Assembly (NCBI RefSeq): GCF_964204645.1
Contig: NC_134034.1
Span: forward strand, 186,001-250,000
Length of the DNA stretch: 64,000 bases
Origin: Tubulanus polymorphus
Lineage: Eukaryota > Nemertea > Palaeonemertea > Tubulaniformes > Tubulanidae
Reading direction: 5' to 3'
Part shown: positions 1 through 13,344 of the stretch, one piece after another
Position numbering within the stretch: the stretch's first letter is position 1
Layout: each line of letters begins with the position of its first letter
Made by a program: the position numbers and the translations under genes
Notes under the pieces: model-generated
Seen by the model: the letters and a program-made list of their open reading frames with translations, nothing else
The model's database searches: none
What the model was told of the DNA's origin: nothing

Positions 1-129
1 GACAAATCCATTATGCAAATAACCGCTCTAAAACAGATCGGTCTAATCTGTGTCTAGTACGTGATTGGCTGCCGTTTATAGATATATGATATGTTTATTG
101 AATTGTTTTATCATTGACACCGCGACAAT

Positions 130-352
130 GTAGCAATCGGCGCACACGGTTCGGCGGTGTGCCTGTATGTAGCAATCGGCGCACACGATTCGGCGGTGTG
201 TCTGTATGTATCAGAGGCACACACGGTTCGGCGGTGTGCCTGTATGTATCAGAGGCACACACGGTTCGGCGGTGTGCCTGTACGTATTAGAGGCACACAC
301 GGTTTGCGGGGTCCTGGCGGTGTGCCTGTATGTATCAGAGGCGCACACGGTT
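130..352. repeat. minisatellite, about 38-bp unit
   Basis: About six imperfect tandem units, each containing CACACGGTTCGGCGGTGTGC and a spacer of the type CTGTATGTATCAGAGG. The core is an imperfect palindrome (GCACAC...GTGTGC). The short open frames across it are repeat artefacts. Confidence 0.85.
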
Positions 353-485
353 CTGATTGCATGAATCACAGGTAACTGCTTCCGGGTCCCATTTCACAAA
401 AGACAAGAAACTTACGACGATCAGTTGCTATTGACAACCTCTCATTTTAACTTATATATAGAACAATAGATCATATTTATACCTC

Positions 486-2540
<2,055 letters not shown>

Positions 2541-2544
2541 TCGG

Positions 2545-3397
2545 TTAGAACAGAGTTTAATTCGCGATGTTGTTTCGCTGTTTTCTGGGTGGTTAGAACA
2601 GAGTTTAATTCGCGATGTTGTTTCGCTGTTTTCTGGGTGGTTAGAACAGAGTTTAATTCGCGATGTTGTTTCGCTGTTTTCTGGGTGGTTAGAACAGAGT
2701 TTAATTCGCGATGTTGTTTCGCTGTTTCCTGGTGGTTAGAACAGAGTTTAATTCGCGATGTTGTTTCGCTGTTTTCTGGGTGGTTAGAACAGAGTTTAAT
2801 TCGCGATGTTGTTTCGCTGTTTCCTGGTGGTTAGAACAGAGTTTAATTCGCGATGTTGTTTCGCTGTTTTCTGGGTGGTTAGAACAGAGTTTAATTCGCG
2901 ATGTTGTTTCGCTGTTTCCTGGTGGTTAGAACAGAGTTTAATTCGCGATGTTGTTTCGCTGTTTTCTGGGTGGTTAGAACAGAGTTTAATTAGCGATGTT
3001 GTTTCGCTGTTTTCTGGGTGGTTAGAACAGAGTTTAATTTGCGACGTTGTTTCGCTGTTTTCTGGGTGGTTAGAACAGAGTTTAATTCGCGACGTTGTTT
3101 CGCTGTTTCCCGGTGGTTAGAACAGAGTTTAATTCGCGATGTTGTTTCGCTGTTTCCTGGTGGTTAGAACAGAGTTTGATTCGCGATGTTGTTTCGCTGT
3201 TTCCTACTGGTTAGAACAGAGTTTAATTCGCGATGTTGTTTCGCTGTTTCCCGGTGGTTAGAACAGAGTTTAATTCGCGATGTTGTTTCGCTGTTTCCTA
3301 CTGGTTAGAACAGAGTTTAATTCGCGATGTTGTTTCACTGTTTTCTGTTGGTTAGAACAGAGTTTAATTCGCGATGTTGTTTCGCTGTTTTCTGATA
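2545..3397. repeat. large minisatellite, 47-48-bp unit, about 18 copies
   Basis: Tandem units begin TTAGAACAGAGTTTAATTCG, continue with GATGTTGTTTCGCTGTTT and end in a variable CTGGGTGG, CCTGGTGG or CCTACTGG segment. Copies are nearly identical, and 47- and 48-bp versions alternate, which points to recent expansion. Several overlapping open frames cross it because units shift frame. None shows an exon signal. Confidence 0.95.
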
Positions 3398-3399
3398 CG

Positions 3400-4860
3400 G
3401 GTTATTTCTGAGAAGTGTACCGTGTGTTACACCTACCACCCGCCAGACGAGAGACTGTTGTTGCTGGAAATGTTTTCCGCCGTTACCGGGTTGTGGAATC
3501 TAATAAAGAGATCTTTCTTATTTTGTATCGTCTCAGTGGCGCACAGTTTTTAAGGTTACTCTTTAGATTAAAACAACCCGCACTTCCTTCTCGCTGTTAT
3601 CATTTATCCGACTTCGATATCATTATATTTCATATATACTTTATAAGTTTAAAACCCAAACATCTCACAGATCATCGTCAGAGTGTAACACCAGGAATAT
3701 TCTACTGATTTGTGTAAAATTCCTCACATTACAAAAGGTCTCTAAGTTCTCTGTTTGGCGAGTATTTTTTTAGACGCTTTGACTCATGAAAATGATTATG
3801 AATGGCGTATATACTCTGACTGTATTATCATTTTAGATCTATTTTTGTTGCTGTTTTAATCGCCTGGCTGCGGTTCAAACTCCCGCCCACAACTGGACAG
3901 GAAAACCTTTTAGTTAAACAGATAAAAAATAATTACTTTATTGGTAAAAATTCCATGCGAAACTTATGAATTAATGAATACTGCAACCACAGTGAAGAGT
4001 TGCTGTATGTTGAGAAATGTTAATGCTGTTATAGGAATAAAATCCTCTAATCGAATTTTCGGACCAGATTCAATTAATTCTATGATTGCGCTACACAATG
4101 GAAATTATTAAATTAACAAAATTATTTGTTCACGGATGTAACAATAACACACAAATCAAACGTGGTTCGAATCCTGAATTCTCCGCGATATGTCAAGTAA
4201 GATTTAGCTGATTTTCTGCGCAGTATTTAGACCCTATATATAAAAAATCTACCGCGACGGGCTCGGGTCCAGGCTTTCACTCTCCTTGTCCACAAAAAGC
4301 AATCAATCTAAATTTGCAATGTCGTAGAAATTAACATGATAATGAAGCAGTGAATAGAAACCACGAGAACACCACACTATCGACAGGTGCCCGTTTGGGT
4401 TTTCCAGGGGTTCAGTTGGGTTCTCCACGGGTTCAGTTGGGTTCTCCAGGGTTCAGTTTCACGAATTCACGAATCAGTGAATTAACAGTTTATAAACTCG
4501 TCCTAAATCGATTCCAGGAGTCGTAAACTTTATTGCGAACGAAACTGAACCCAATAATTACAAAATATGTGATTCATCGAAGAGAATTTATTGCGATTTA
4601 AAAATCAAGTTTGAGAAAAGAAATCGTTGAATGTGTCTAACGGAGGGTATGTGCTAGAACTGATAGGTGAGGGGCTTCTTTCGGACTCTCGAGTCCTTTG
4701 GTAAATTAAGACTAAAGCCAATTTTGGACGGGCGCTTAAGAACTCAAATCACGCGTTATCTCGCAATTCGTGGCGAGAATTCTCGAGACTTCGACGCGGC
4801 TGATGCTGCTGGAAACGATGTATATTTGTGTTGACCTTGAGATTTGAAACCTTAACGCTG
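3400..4860. other. no gene seen
   Basis: AT-rich sequence without a supportable exon. A 21-bp direct repeat of the type GGGTTCTCCAGGGTTCAGTT occurs three times near 4390-4460. A degenerate tRNA-like box B (GGTTCAAACTCCCGC) lies near 3873. Neither amounts to a gene. Confidence 0.4.
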
Positions 4861-4861
4861 A

Positions 4862-5184
4862 TTGGCTGATTAACACCTTCACTGTCTAGTATCAGACTTT
4901 TATTTATTGCGCACGCGAGTCACGTGACCGGACGATGATCAATTTACGGCCACCGCGGCGCGTATTAATCGATGAGTCTGTGGCGGTGTGTGTGAACCGC
5001 CGTCTCCCGGCGCGCGTGAGCAGGTGCTCTATTTCTGTGAAACACGCGCGCCACGGCTCAGCTGTGTGTATAGAGTTACACAGTTACCTTTTCCATGAAT
5101 CGGCTGATTAAGTTCACCATACCCCCTCCCCCCCCCCCCTGAATAAATTCGGAACTCTTTGAGATCACCCTTGAGAAGCGGACA
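4862..5184 (+). promoter_or_regulatory. probable PCGF promoter and 5' UTR exon
   Basis: A CpG-rich segment precedes the PCGF coding region. It holds an inverted CCAAT box (ATTGG at about 4861-4865), a palindromic E-box TCACGTGAC at 4920-4928 of USF/TFE type, and the only good donor upstream of the start codon, GGACA|GTGAGT with GT at 5185-5186. It pairs with the acceptor TTGTAG at 5411-5416, directly before the coding exon, giving a 232-bp 5' UTR intron. The transcription start is inferred and not visible. Confidence 0.55.
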
Positions 5185-5419
5185 GTGAGTTAATTCTTCG
5201 GTGTTCAGTCGGTTTATAGTTCCAATCTCACTAGTGGGTTGAGTGGCCTCACAGTTTAGTGGTTTGTGGGATGAGCGGCCCCTATGCGTTGATTGTAGTT
5301 TTCATACTGATGAAGGCTTCTCCATCGTTATTTCAGTAAAACTAATCGTTTGTTTGTTGTTTGTTGTTGTTGTTGTTGTGAGTGATTTTTTTACGGGTTC
5401 GACGTTCTAATTGTAGGTG

Positions 5420-8400
5420 ATGCACCGAACAACTTCAATCAAGATAACAGATTTGAATCCACACTTGGTGTGTGTTCTATGTGGTGGTTACTATGTCGAC
5501 GCGACTACCATTATTGAGTGTCTGCACTCGTGTAAGTATCTTCTTATTTAACCGTTAAAAAACCGTTGTATTCAAATTTCAAATCAAAAGAATTAATGCC
5601 TTTTTCAAGTAACAAATTCAAAGACGGTCTTTCACTCCGATCTAGTTCTCTATTTCTTGAGTTAAGTTTGACCAAAAAATAGTTAATTTCCAATGGTTTT
5701 GTCTTTTTAAGTGTCCGGTCAGATCTTAACCAGAACTATGGAACTGGGTCCTTCAATTATTTCTATAAAATGTGACCGGTGTTTTATTTGTTTAGTTTGT
5801 AAGACGTGTATAGTTCGTTATTTGGAGACGAGTAAATATTGCCCGATTTGTGATGTACAAGTTCACAAGACGAGGCCGTTACTTAATATCAGGTAGGAGA
5901 ACCATACTGACCAACAGGTGGAGCCATCTCCTGGTCGATTAAAGGACGAAAACCGTTTTTCGGAATCCGCGTAAATTTGATTGATAAAACTTGTTATTTT
6001 TAAAATGCAGGTCGGATAAAACGCTGCAGGATTTGGTTTATAAATTGGTACCGAATTTATTCAAAACCGAGATGAATCGCCGGAAGGAGTATTACGCCAA
6101 GCACCCGGAAGCGAGTGCGCAGCAAAAAGGTAAAGAACAACAACAGCAGCCCTTTGTATATATACCGCCTGTGGACGTGGTGTCTCGTTACAAGCAGGAG
6201 TCACTCTACCAGAGTCTGGGCCATGTGTCCTAATTCGCAGGAGACTACACTCCTAGTCTCGACGATGCCCCCTCTCGTAGGAGACCACTCTACCGACCTG
6301 TGTCTCGTTATGGACAGGAGACCACTCTACCGACCTGTGTCTCGTTATGGACAGGAGACCACTCTACCGACCTGTGTCTCGTTATGGACAGGAGACCACT
6401 TGCTCAGTCTGGGCTACATTTTATTTCGACAATCCTCAACAGATTCTCGATTCTTTCAATGATTATTTACAGGTGCTACCAGTACGAGAAACGCGCTGTC
6501 GAGTGCTGAAGAGCGAGGTGAAGTGGAAGTTGATATATCAGCGGAACGACCTATTTACACCGAGGATGAAAATATCAGCATGTCTCTAGAATACAGTTAC
6601 AAGTATGTCTAACAGTATATATAACAACTGATGAATCTCCGTGTTGTAACTGATCAAATAGAGTCACTTGCAAACTACTTTGTTTTTGTATTTGTAGCGG
6701 TAAACCAGTGGATGAGGTTGAACCTTCAGCTTTAGAAAAAGACAAAGAGGTTCGTATAGCTAAATAACACTGACGGGCACCTGCAGGGGGAGAAACCTCG
6801 TCATTACGTCACCCTAACCCCCAGGGCCCAGTTTCACAAAAAGGATTAAAGCCTAAATCGATTTAAGATAAACTGAATAAATGAAGAAATTAAATCGATT
6901 TAAGAGTTAAACCTTTTTGTGAAACTGGGCCCAGATAATGATAGTTATTAATACCTACTAGTTCGGGTGGAGGGGGCTGGACTAGTTTGGGACTAGTTTG
7001 TTTTCTAACATGTTGTATTTGTTATATTTGAATAGAAACCCGATAAACGGTATCTACTGTGTCCCGCTGCTGTTACTATCGGTCACCTGAAGAAATTTAT
7101 AAGAATGAAGTATGACCTTACAGATAAACACCAGGTACACAAACACACCTTTATTCATTACCCTTTTATAAATCCCACAATCACAAAGTCGAAAAACCTA
7201 AAATATCGAAACGTTGAAATTTATGGGGAATCCGAAATTTCGGTTTTAAACGTATGGGTCCGGTTCCACAGTTGTGAGTTAAAGTTAACTCAGAGTTAAA
7301 ATCAGTTCAATTTCAATGTTTTAACTCTAGAATCAAATTTAACTCAGAACTGTGGAACTGGACCCTGGTTGTTTGTTTGTTCGTGGTTGAGGTGTTAAGT
7401 TAGATTAAGCTTAAAACCGAAAATTCTAATTTTAATAAATTTTAACATTAAGCTATTTTAAATTGTTTGATTTCGTGATTGATGGATTTATATTTTACTC
7501 GTCTATCGCGACTCATTGCGAAATTAAAGCCCTCGCCATTAATTACCTTAATTAATTAATAATATCGTGTATTTTAGATTCAGATTTTTCACTCTGATGA
7601 ATTCCTATTGAATCACTACACGTTGATGGACGTTGCTTATATTTACTCGTGGAGAAGAGTAAGTTTTACTTTACTAACAATGAGATTTACATCGGTGTCG
7701 AGCTCATAAAATAGTCATTTAAAACACTTGAGGCTGGTTTTATAGACTGGTATTACCTTCAACGCAGGGGCTAACTCAATTCAATTTCAATTGAATTAGC
7801 CTCAGGGTTTAAGGTTATACCAGTCTATAAAACAAACCCTTGGAGAATAAGTATTATGTTAGGTTTTACGGTTAAAATTACACCTTTAATACCAAATCAG
7901 CAGTTTATTTAGTTGAGTGGATGGAGTGAATGTTTATGTAACGCGTGTTTATTTACAGAAAGGTCCACTGCGTCTGTTTTATACCGTTTACCTACAGAAC
8001 GGTCGCAAACGTAAAGCAACATCTGCAGCGAACACTTACCGAACCAACAAGAAAAAATGTATCTCAAAACGTACGTTGACTCCAACAACCACCTGCGCCG
8101 CATCGACCACCAACCAAACCGTCAAAAAAAATGGCGGCGCTTCCGCTCGCACTGGCGATACCGATAAAACCGATATAACCGGCCCGGCCGCCGCTAACAG
8201 CGCTCCTGGCGGTGAGAAAATCAACGACAATTCGCAGCCGACGGAAGATCAGACGAGAAATGAACGAAACCCGGGTTCTTTATCGGGTTCACCTCGTGGT
8301 TCACCGCGGTGTTCTTCCTCGCGCGAGGGAACCCCGACTACAGTCATCAAACCGAACCCGTCACTGAGCGCTCCCGATCATAGCAACCAACCGAAACAAA

Positions 8401-8650
8401 CTCCCGTTACTATAGAAACGACAACCGTTCAGCAACAATCAAAACCAGTATCTACGTCATCGTCACCGTCACCGACCGTGGCGCCACCTTCGCCGCTTGT
8501 GACTTCAGATGATACTAGTAAGAAGTCGAATAAAGAGAAACCAAAGTCACCTCTACGTGACCTTCAAGAATCATTAAAACCAACTCAACACCTGCAACAA
8601 CAACCACCACAGAAACAGTCACCGAAAACAAACCAGCAACAATCGAAACC

Positions 8651-8739
<89 letters not shown>

Positions 8740-10040
8740 CTGCTCAGAAACCGGTACTGCATCAAAAACCACAAACATTAAAACGACAATACAGCGACCC
8801 GCCGCAGGAGAGAGGGTTAGATCTGTCTAAAAAAGCGACAAAAACGTACGCGGGGGTGACAGCCCGTTTAAAACAACCTCCTCTTACCATTCCTAAATCA
8901 CCATCATCAGTTTCATCTTCATCATCAAACACTGTATCATCGTTAAAGTCAGCACAGATAAGTGGTGGAGGAGGAGGTGGAGGAGGAATTCCGCGGTCTC
9001 CGAATCAACTGATTAAACCACAACCTGGCGTTCATCGTTTACCGGCTACCGTCTCTAAGCAACCAGCTCTCATCTCAAAATCGGCTGCAGCCTCGGCCAG
9101 GTCACCTGTACTCTTACCTAAATCACCGTTACTCATGTCTCACCCACCGTCAGCGCCACCTACATCGCAGCCGACCAACTCGACCACCGTACTGAAGTCG
9201 CCGACCTTGACCCGACCGGCGGCGGCGCTCGGCGTCAAGAATCAACACTCGAATTTACAGTCGCAACTGAATAAAACACAGGCTTCGTCAGCGTATATGA
9301 AACCGGCGCAGATTCTCTCGGCGACTATCAAATTCCCGACGACTAAGGCGCCATCTGACGGCGGTGTGTCGTCTGTGACGGCAAAATCGTGTTCATTGCC
9401 AAGGTCATCGCCGATTTTGATCAATAAGTCGAACAGTCCGATTCTGACGTCATCGGGCGCCAACGGTAAACAACCAGTACAGAAAATGTATACGCAAGGA
9501 ACCAGTATCAATATACCGCGTCCGATAACCACATCCGGAGCCGGACTACGGGCGAATAGCAACGTGTCCGGGCCCGCAGCCGTTCCCGGACAAAACCCGC
9601 TCATCTCCGGTATGAACCACGCGAACGATCGCGCGCGACCTTCGAGCACCGGAAGCGCTAACTCGAAACCGACAATAACTAACAACAATAACTCGTGCTC
9701 GAGGCCGGCTAGTACCGGAAGTATCGCTGCCAGTTCCGGTAAAAACAACGGTACCGCATCAGCGCATTCCATTACTAAACAAACCGCTACTAGTAACAGT
9801 GGTGCCACCGTCGGCGGTTTTTGTCACGATAACGGGCCGGTTAGTAAGTTAGTGAATAGCGCTACGACTGCTGGAACGACTGTAGCGGCGCTACTGGAAC
9901 GACGTAATATCTGCGCAGCCGCAGCCGCAGCCATGATGAAACCGACCACATCGCCCGTCGTTACTAGCGCCACCTGTAATAAAGACATTTTCACTCGACC
10001 GACACCAGAGGTCGCTTCGTCGACTGAACCGATTAAGTAA
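5420..10040 (+). CDS. BMI1: Polycomb group RING finger protein (Psc/BMI1/PCGF2-type), 8 coding exons, 923 aa
   Basis: Coding exons: 5420-5531, 5796-5892, 6011-6129, 6473-6602, 6698-6749, 7036-7134, 7578-7658 and 7959-10040; all have GT-AG ends and phases agree through to the TAA. The protein starts [20 protein letters not shown], the BMI1 N-terminus, and has a RING with C18, C21, C34, H36, C39, C42, C53 and C56, the same numbers as human BMI1. Exons 6-8 encode the RAWUL ubiquitin-like domain (about residues 171-245, ending [17 protein letters not shown]). The rest, about 680 residues, is low-complexity, Ser/Pro/Thr/Lys-rich and presumably disordered, with 29 Gln at 462-490. Family knowledge: PCGF2/4 proteins pair with RING1 in PRC1, which ubiquitinates H2A and compacts chromatin in the nucleus. 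Human BMI1 has only 326 aa; the long tail recalls Drosophila Psc. Homology is certain; paralogue naming is less so. Three foldback elements and a 35-bp minisatellite sit in its introns. Confidence 0.95.
5796..5892 (+). CDS. BMI1: PCGF exon 2, second half of the RING finger
   Basis: The exon completes Phe38 and encodes C39, C42, C53 and C56 of the RING ([19 protein letters not shown]), ending in LLNI plus a split Arg codon. An upstream in-frame Met at about 5738 belongs to intron 1, because the acceptor TTTGTTTAG at 5787-5795 joins exactly to the T left by exon 1 and restores the conserved Phe-Cys. Confidence 0.95.
6237..6415. repeat. 35-bp minisatellite in PCGF intron 3
   Basis: About four units containing GTCTCGTTATGGACAGGAGA and CCACTCTACCGACCT. 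The open frames across it lie inside the intron (6130-6472) and are not coding. Confidence 0.85.
6824..6932. mobile_element. 109-bp foldback (MITE-like) element with perfect 21-bp inverted ends
   Basis: The left end GGGCCCAGTTTCACAAAAAG(G) and the right end (C)CTTTTTGTGAAACTGGGCCC are exact reverse complements, and the inner parts also pair loosely (AAATCGATTTAA on both sides). It lies in PCGF intron 5 and has no coding capacity, so it is a non-autonomous hairpin element. A diverged relative lies at 22384-22519. Confidence 0.85.
7256..7365. mobile_element. 110-bp foldback element whose ends match the dispersed 39-bp minisatellite
   Basis: The ends are GGGTCCGGTTCCACAGTT (7256-7273) and AACTGTGGAACTGGACCC (7348-7365), reverse complements with one mismatch, and the interior pairs further (GAGTTAAA / TTTAACTC). 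It lies in PCGF intron 6. The end sequence AACTGTGGAACTGG is the core of the minisatellites at about 20.1, 25.8, 32.9 and 40.4 kb. Confidence 0.8.
7734..7838. mobile_element. foldback element, TTTTATAGACTGGTAT type
   Basis: The ends TTTTATAGACTGGTAT and ATACCAGTCTATAAAA are reverse complements, with a second pairing block AACTCAATT...AATTGAATTAG inside. It lies in PCGF intron 7. A related element is at 37945-38056. Confidence 0.8.
8652..8738 (+). repeat. (CAG)29 coding for polyglutamine in PCGF
   Basis: Twenty-nine uninterrupted CAG codons lie in the last exon, in frame for Gln 462-490, flanked by Gln/Pro-rich sequence (SKP before, TAQKPV after). The opposite-strand poly-Ala frame is a shadow. 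A pure CAG run is expected to be length-variable between individuals. Confidence 0.95.
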
Positions 10041-10995
10041 TCAAATTTTATGTATGGTGGATCCGTGGTTCTCGTGTTTATGGAACAGACTGTAGAGCAG
10101 ACGGATTATACTCATGTCTAGTATCAGTATTGTTTATCTCTGCAGCCTTTTATTTGTCAAAACAATCGTTTCTATTTTGTGCATCAGAATGTTTGTAGAG
10201 TTCGTAGAGTCAAGTCGGAAACGTGTCTGGAACCTGATGACATTGTGTTCGAATCCCTGTGAGGGAGGAGCGCGGTGGAGTCTCCGTTTGAACGGGATTG
10301 GGTTAAAACGGAAACAGTTGTCGATGTTCAGATGATGTCTTGTATTGTGTGTACGGTGTATATAGACAGGAAACACGTGTTTAACACGTGTCTTAATATC
10401 GATAATTAAACTAAAAAATAATGATTAAAATCATAATGTATTAATGAGATAAGTCCGAATTCGAAATATGAGGGTAAAATATTGTGTTTTGAAAATAATG
10501 AAGAATTTACTCGCTCTTGGTGGGATTCGAACCTGCTGACCTCGAGACACAGCCCGCGGCGCGCGAGGTATCGATGTCATCGGGTTCGAATCCCGCAGAA
10601 AACTCGTATTTGTAAATAATAATAAAGCGCTCATACTAAAATATAAATTCACGTATATCTGTGTTGCTATTAATAGGTTTATACATCCATGGTTTCTGTC
10701 GTTAGTTCCTGGGATTGAGTTGTTTTCGAATATCACGATATGGATCGATTCTCGACTATCGCAATGAAGCGGCCATTGTGGTGAATGAAAAGTGGGTTCG
10801 AATCCCGTTGGCTTCTTACAGTGTGCGGGCAACACTTCAAAGACCGGCGTGGTCTCGTGTCGAATCCAATAAAGATTCAGTCACATTGAGAAACAAATAT
10901 CTGAACGTAAAGCTAGGGTCAACAAACAACAAAACGAATATCGATGTGCAATATCCGGTAGTCTGTTCAAATTGCGCTTAAAAGCCCTCAATAAA
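10041..10995 (+). other. probable PCGF 3' UTR with tRNA-box-B-like segments
   Basis: The sequence after the PCGF stop has AATAAA at 10621-10626, 10868-10873 and 10990-10995, any of which could end the transcript. It also holds four box-B-like words: GTGTTCGAATCCCT near 10247, GATTCGAACC near 10515 (minus orientation), GGGTTCGAATCCCGC near 10582 and GGGTTCGAATCCCG near 10795. The second and third form an inverted pair. I see no intact tRNA or open gene here. Confidence 0.5.
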
Positions 10996-11156
10996 TGTAA
11001 TATACTATTACAAAGACACAAAATACGACGAAACAAATGTAGAATTTTTAGATCGTTAATTTATAGTCTTTAATTTATTAATCTTTAACAGAAAATCTGA
11101 AGTCTGAAGAGAGTCTGAAATCATCTTTTTCATCGTTTTCACTCGAATTTTTCTTT

Positions 11157-11565
11157 TCATCCTGAAAAGAAACAAAATGTGCCAAGTCATATTTCGGGTT
11201 CAAGTTCCTCACAGTACTGATTTCGCCTAACATATTTTCGCCTTACCTTTCTTTATCTCGCCTTTCTTTTTGCAATCCTTATAGATATATTTGCATACAA
11301 TCTTTGTTTTATTAGACAGTTTCTTTGATGCACTATAGTAATTTCGAACTTGCATCAATTGATAACAGCCCCACTTGGCGCATTTATGGTTGACGTCAAA
11401 CAGGGGTTTGTAGTGTGACGCCTTTTGCGCGTCGTCAGTTTCACACCAGGTGGCGCACTGTGCTTTCTGCTGCGCGGTTACATTGTTACGGTCGCCTATA
11501 GGAACGTAATGTCCTCCACACGACCTCCACGTGACTGTCAGCAAGACGAATATACTGATCAACAC
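11157..11565 (-). CDS. small secreted cysteine-rich protein (first exon not identified)
   Basis: Two minus-strand exons are visible. Exon A is 11565-11247, after an acceptor TATTTCAG, with donor GTAAGG. Exon B starts at 11161 after TTCTTTTCAG and gives only a Gly and then TGA at 11159-11157. Exon A opens with a hydrophobic run (LISIFVLLTVTW) that looks like a signal peptide lacking its Met, so a short first exon (of the ATG-Lys type) should lie upstream. The visible part is about 107 aa with seven Cys (CGGHY, QCATWC, HKCAKWGC, VCKYIYKDC), N-glycosylation sequons NVT and NKT, and a Lys-rich C-terminus. AATAAA follows at 11079-11074 on the minus strand. I do not recognise the family; it may be an epithelial or venom-type secreted peptide, but nothing shows a specific role. 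Confidence 0.6.
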
Positions 11566-11588
11566 CTGAAATACGTAACAGCATTTTA

Positions 11589-11589
11589 A

Positions 11590-11624
<35 letters not shown>

Positions 11625-11629
11625 TCTAT

Positions 11630-11660
<31 letters not shown>

Positions 11661-11669
11661 TCTGTCTGT
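11589..11669. repeat. (GGCT)n microsatellite
   Basis: Tetranucleotide GGCT repeat interrupted by short TGTCTATCT and TGTCTGTC blocks, directly upstream of the visible exon of the cysteine-rich gene. Confidence 0.95.
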
Positions 11670-11699
11670 CGACCTATCTGTCTGTCTGAATACTATCTT

Positions 11700-12900
11700 T
11701 GGGATACGAACCCATTTACCCCGGGTTGACCGAGCCAAAGCCTCGCGCACTGTACACAATAAATGATGACGTAATGAATGAACCGATACTCCGATAGTCG
11801 TCTCGTTAAAACCGTATCAAAAGTCATCGATTGTTAAAATGATATCTCAAACAGCTGTTTATTACATTCGATATTCGTGAAAGTGAGAGAGAGAGAAAGA
11901 GAGAAAGAGAGTGAATGAGGCAGATATTAAACAAACGCAGCTGCGCCTTTTTACTATACTGTATATTCAATATGTAATTAACAATTGATCCTAAGCACTG
12001 CAGTGGCGGTTACTGCTGCTGCTGCTGCTGATGTTGCTGCTGCGGTTACTGCCGCCTAACTCGAGAGCGGTTCATTTTACACGTTACAGCAATTTGGGAC
12101 GGCACTTAAAATCATGATGCAGATTAGATTATGAAAGGTTTACGCAACAATCCTAAATTACTACGTGTATTAGGTTTAACCCGGGTTATTTAAGCTAGGT
12201 TTGTATGAAGACCGTATACTCATTTCCTATCATCAGTGACAAGTAACGGCCCAGACAGTCAGCCCAGTAGCCCAGACAGCCAGTCCAGTAGCCTAGAAAA
12301 AACCGCTAGCCTCTCCAGACAGCCAACCTAGTGACCTAGACAGCCAGCTCTGTGAACCAGAAAATCGGCCCCGCAGCCCGGTAGCCCAAACAGTCAGCCC
12401 GGTAGCCCAAACAGTCAGCCCGGTAGCCCAAACAGCCAACTCGGGTTCATAGACCGCAGGCATCAAAGTTATCCATAAAACTTAACATAAAACTTGTCAT
12501 AAACTTAAAAATAAAGATATCGAAGTTCAGAAACGGGTAAGAAATTTATCAGTTTATCACAAACCTGAAATATTATCCGAAATAGAACAATTTCAATAAT
12601 TTCAGATTGGATATATTCACGTACTGGACACTTGATATAGTGGACTATCGGTTTACAGCTTTACTGGTGCCCTTTGCTGATTGTTGTAACGTGGCTTAAA
12701 ACTGTATTTGCTTCAAAAATCATACCGTTCAAATTTAAATCGGTTTAATTTTAGACTCTTTTGATTAGGCTTAAAAATAAATGATGATGCCTTCTTTCTC
12801 ATAATCGACCGGGTCATTTAAATGTAAACTGCCGTAAGATTAATGTATAATCAGTTCATTTCTATAACCGTCGGGTCTCAATAACTTCATCTCAAGTAAT
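11700..12900. other. gene-free stretch with short tandem repeats
   Basis: A GA-rich run lies at 11884-11915, CTG repeats at 12014-12045, and a degenerate 20-23-bp tandem (GCCCGGTAGCCCAAACAGTC) at about 12245-12440. An undetected first exon of the minus-strand cysteine-rich gene may lie here. Confidence 0.4.
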
Positions 12901-12904
12901 GAAC

Positions 12905-13156
12905 AGGGTAGATCAGACAGTGGCCCAATGAACAGGGTAGACCAGACAGTGGCCCAATGGACAGGGTAGACCAGACAGTGGCCCAATGAACAGGGTAGAC
13001 CAGACAGTGGCCCAATGAACAGGGTAGACCAGACAGTGGCCCAATGAACAGGGTAGACCAGACAGTGGCCCAATGAACAGGGTAGACCAGACAGTGGCCC
13101 AATGGACAGGGTAGACCAGACAGTGGCCCAATGAACAGGGTAGACCAGACAGTGGC
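12905..13156. repeat. 29-bp minisatellite, about 9 copies
   Basis: The unit contains CAGACAGTGGCCCAATGAAC and AGGGTAGAC. Because 29 is not a multiple of three, all three minus-strand frames stay open and read the same peptide in rotation. These are artefacts. Confidence 0.95.
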
Positions 13157-13344
13157 ACAGAGCTCGGTCAACTTTTAAGCTCAGTAGATATAAGAAACGA
13201 GGTGTCGATTGTCTTAAGCCTTAAGCCGTTTATAAAAATGAAATAAATTGAATAATTCATTTTACTTTAGTTTGCATAATAGTTTTAAAACATTTTTCTT
13301 ACTAATTATTAATGTATTACCTTTGTCTGCATCGTGTCTGAAAG

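Noticed and set aside
8515-8778. Poly-Ala protein on the minus strand
   Set aside because: Antisense shadow of the PCGF CAG run.
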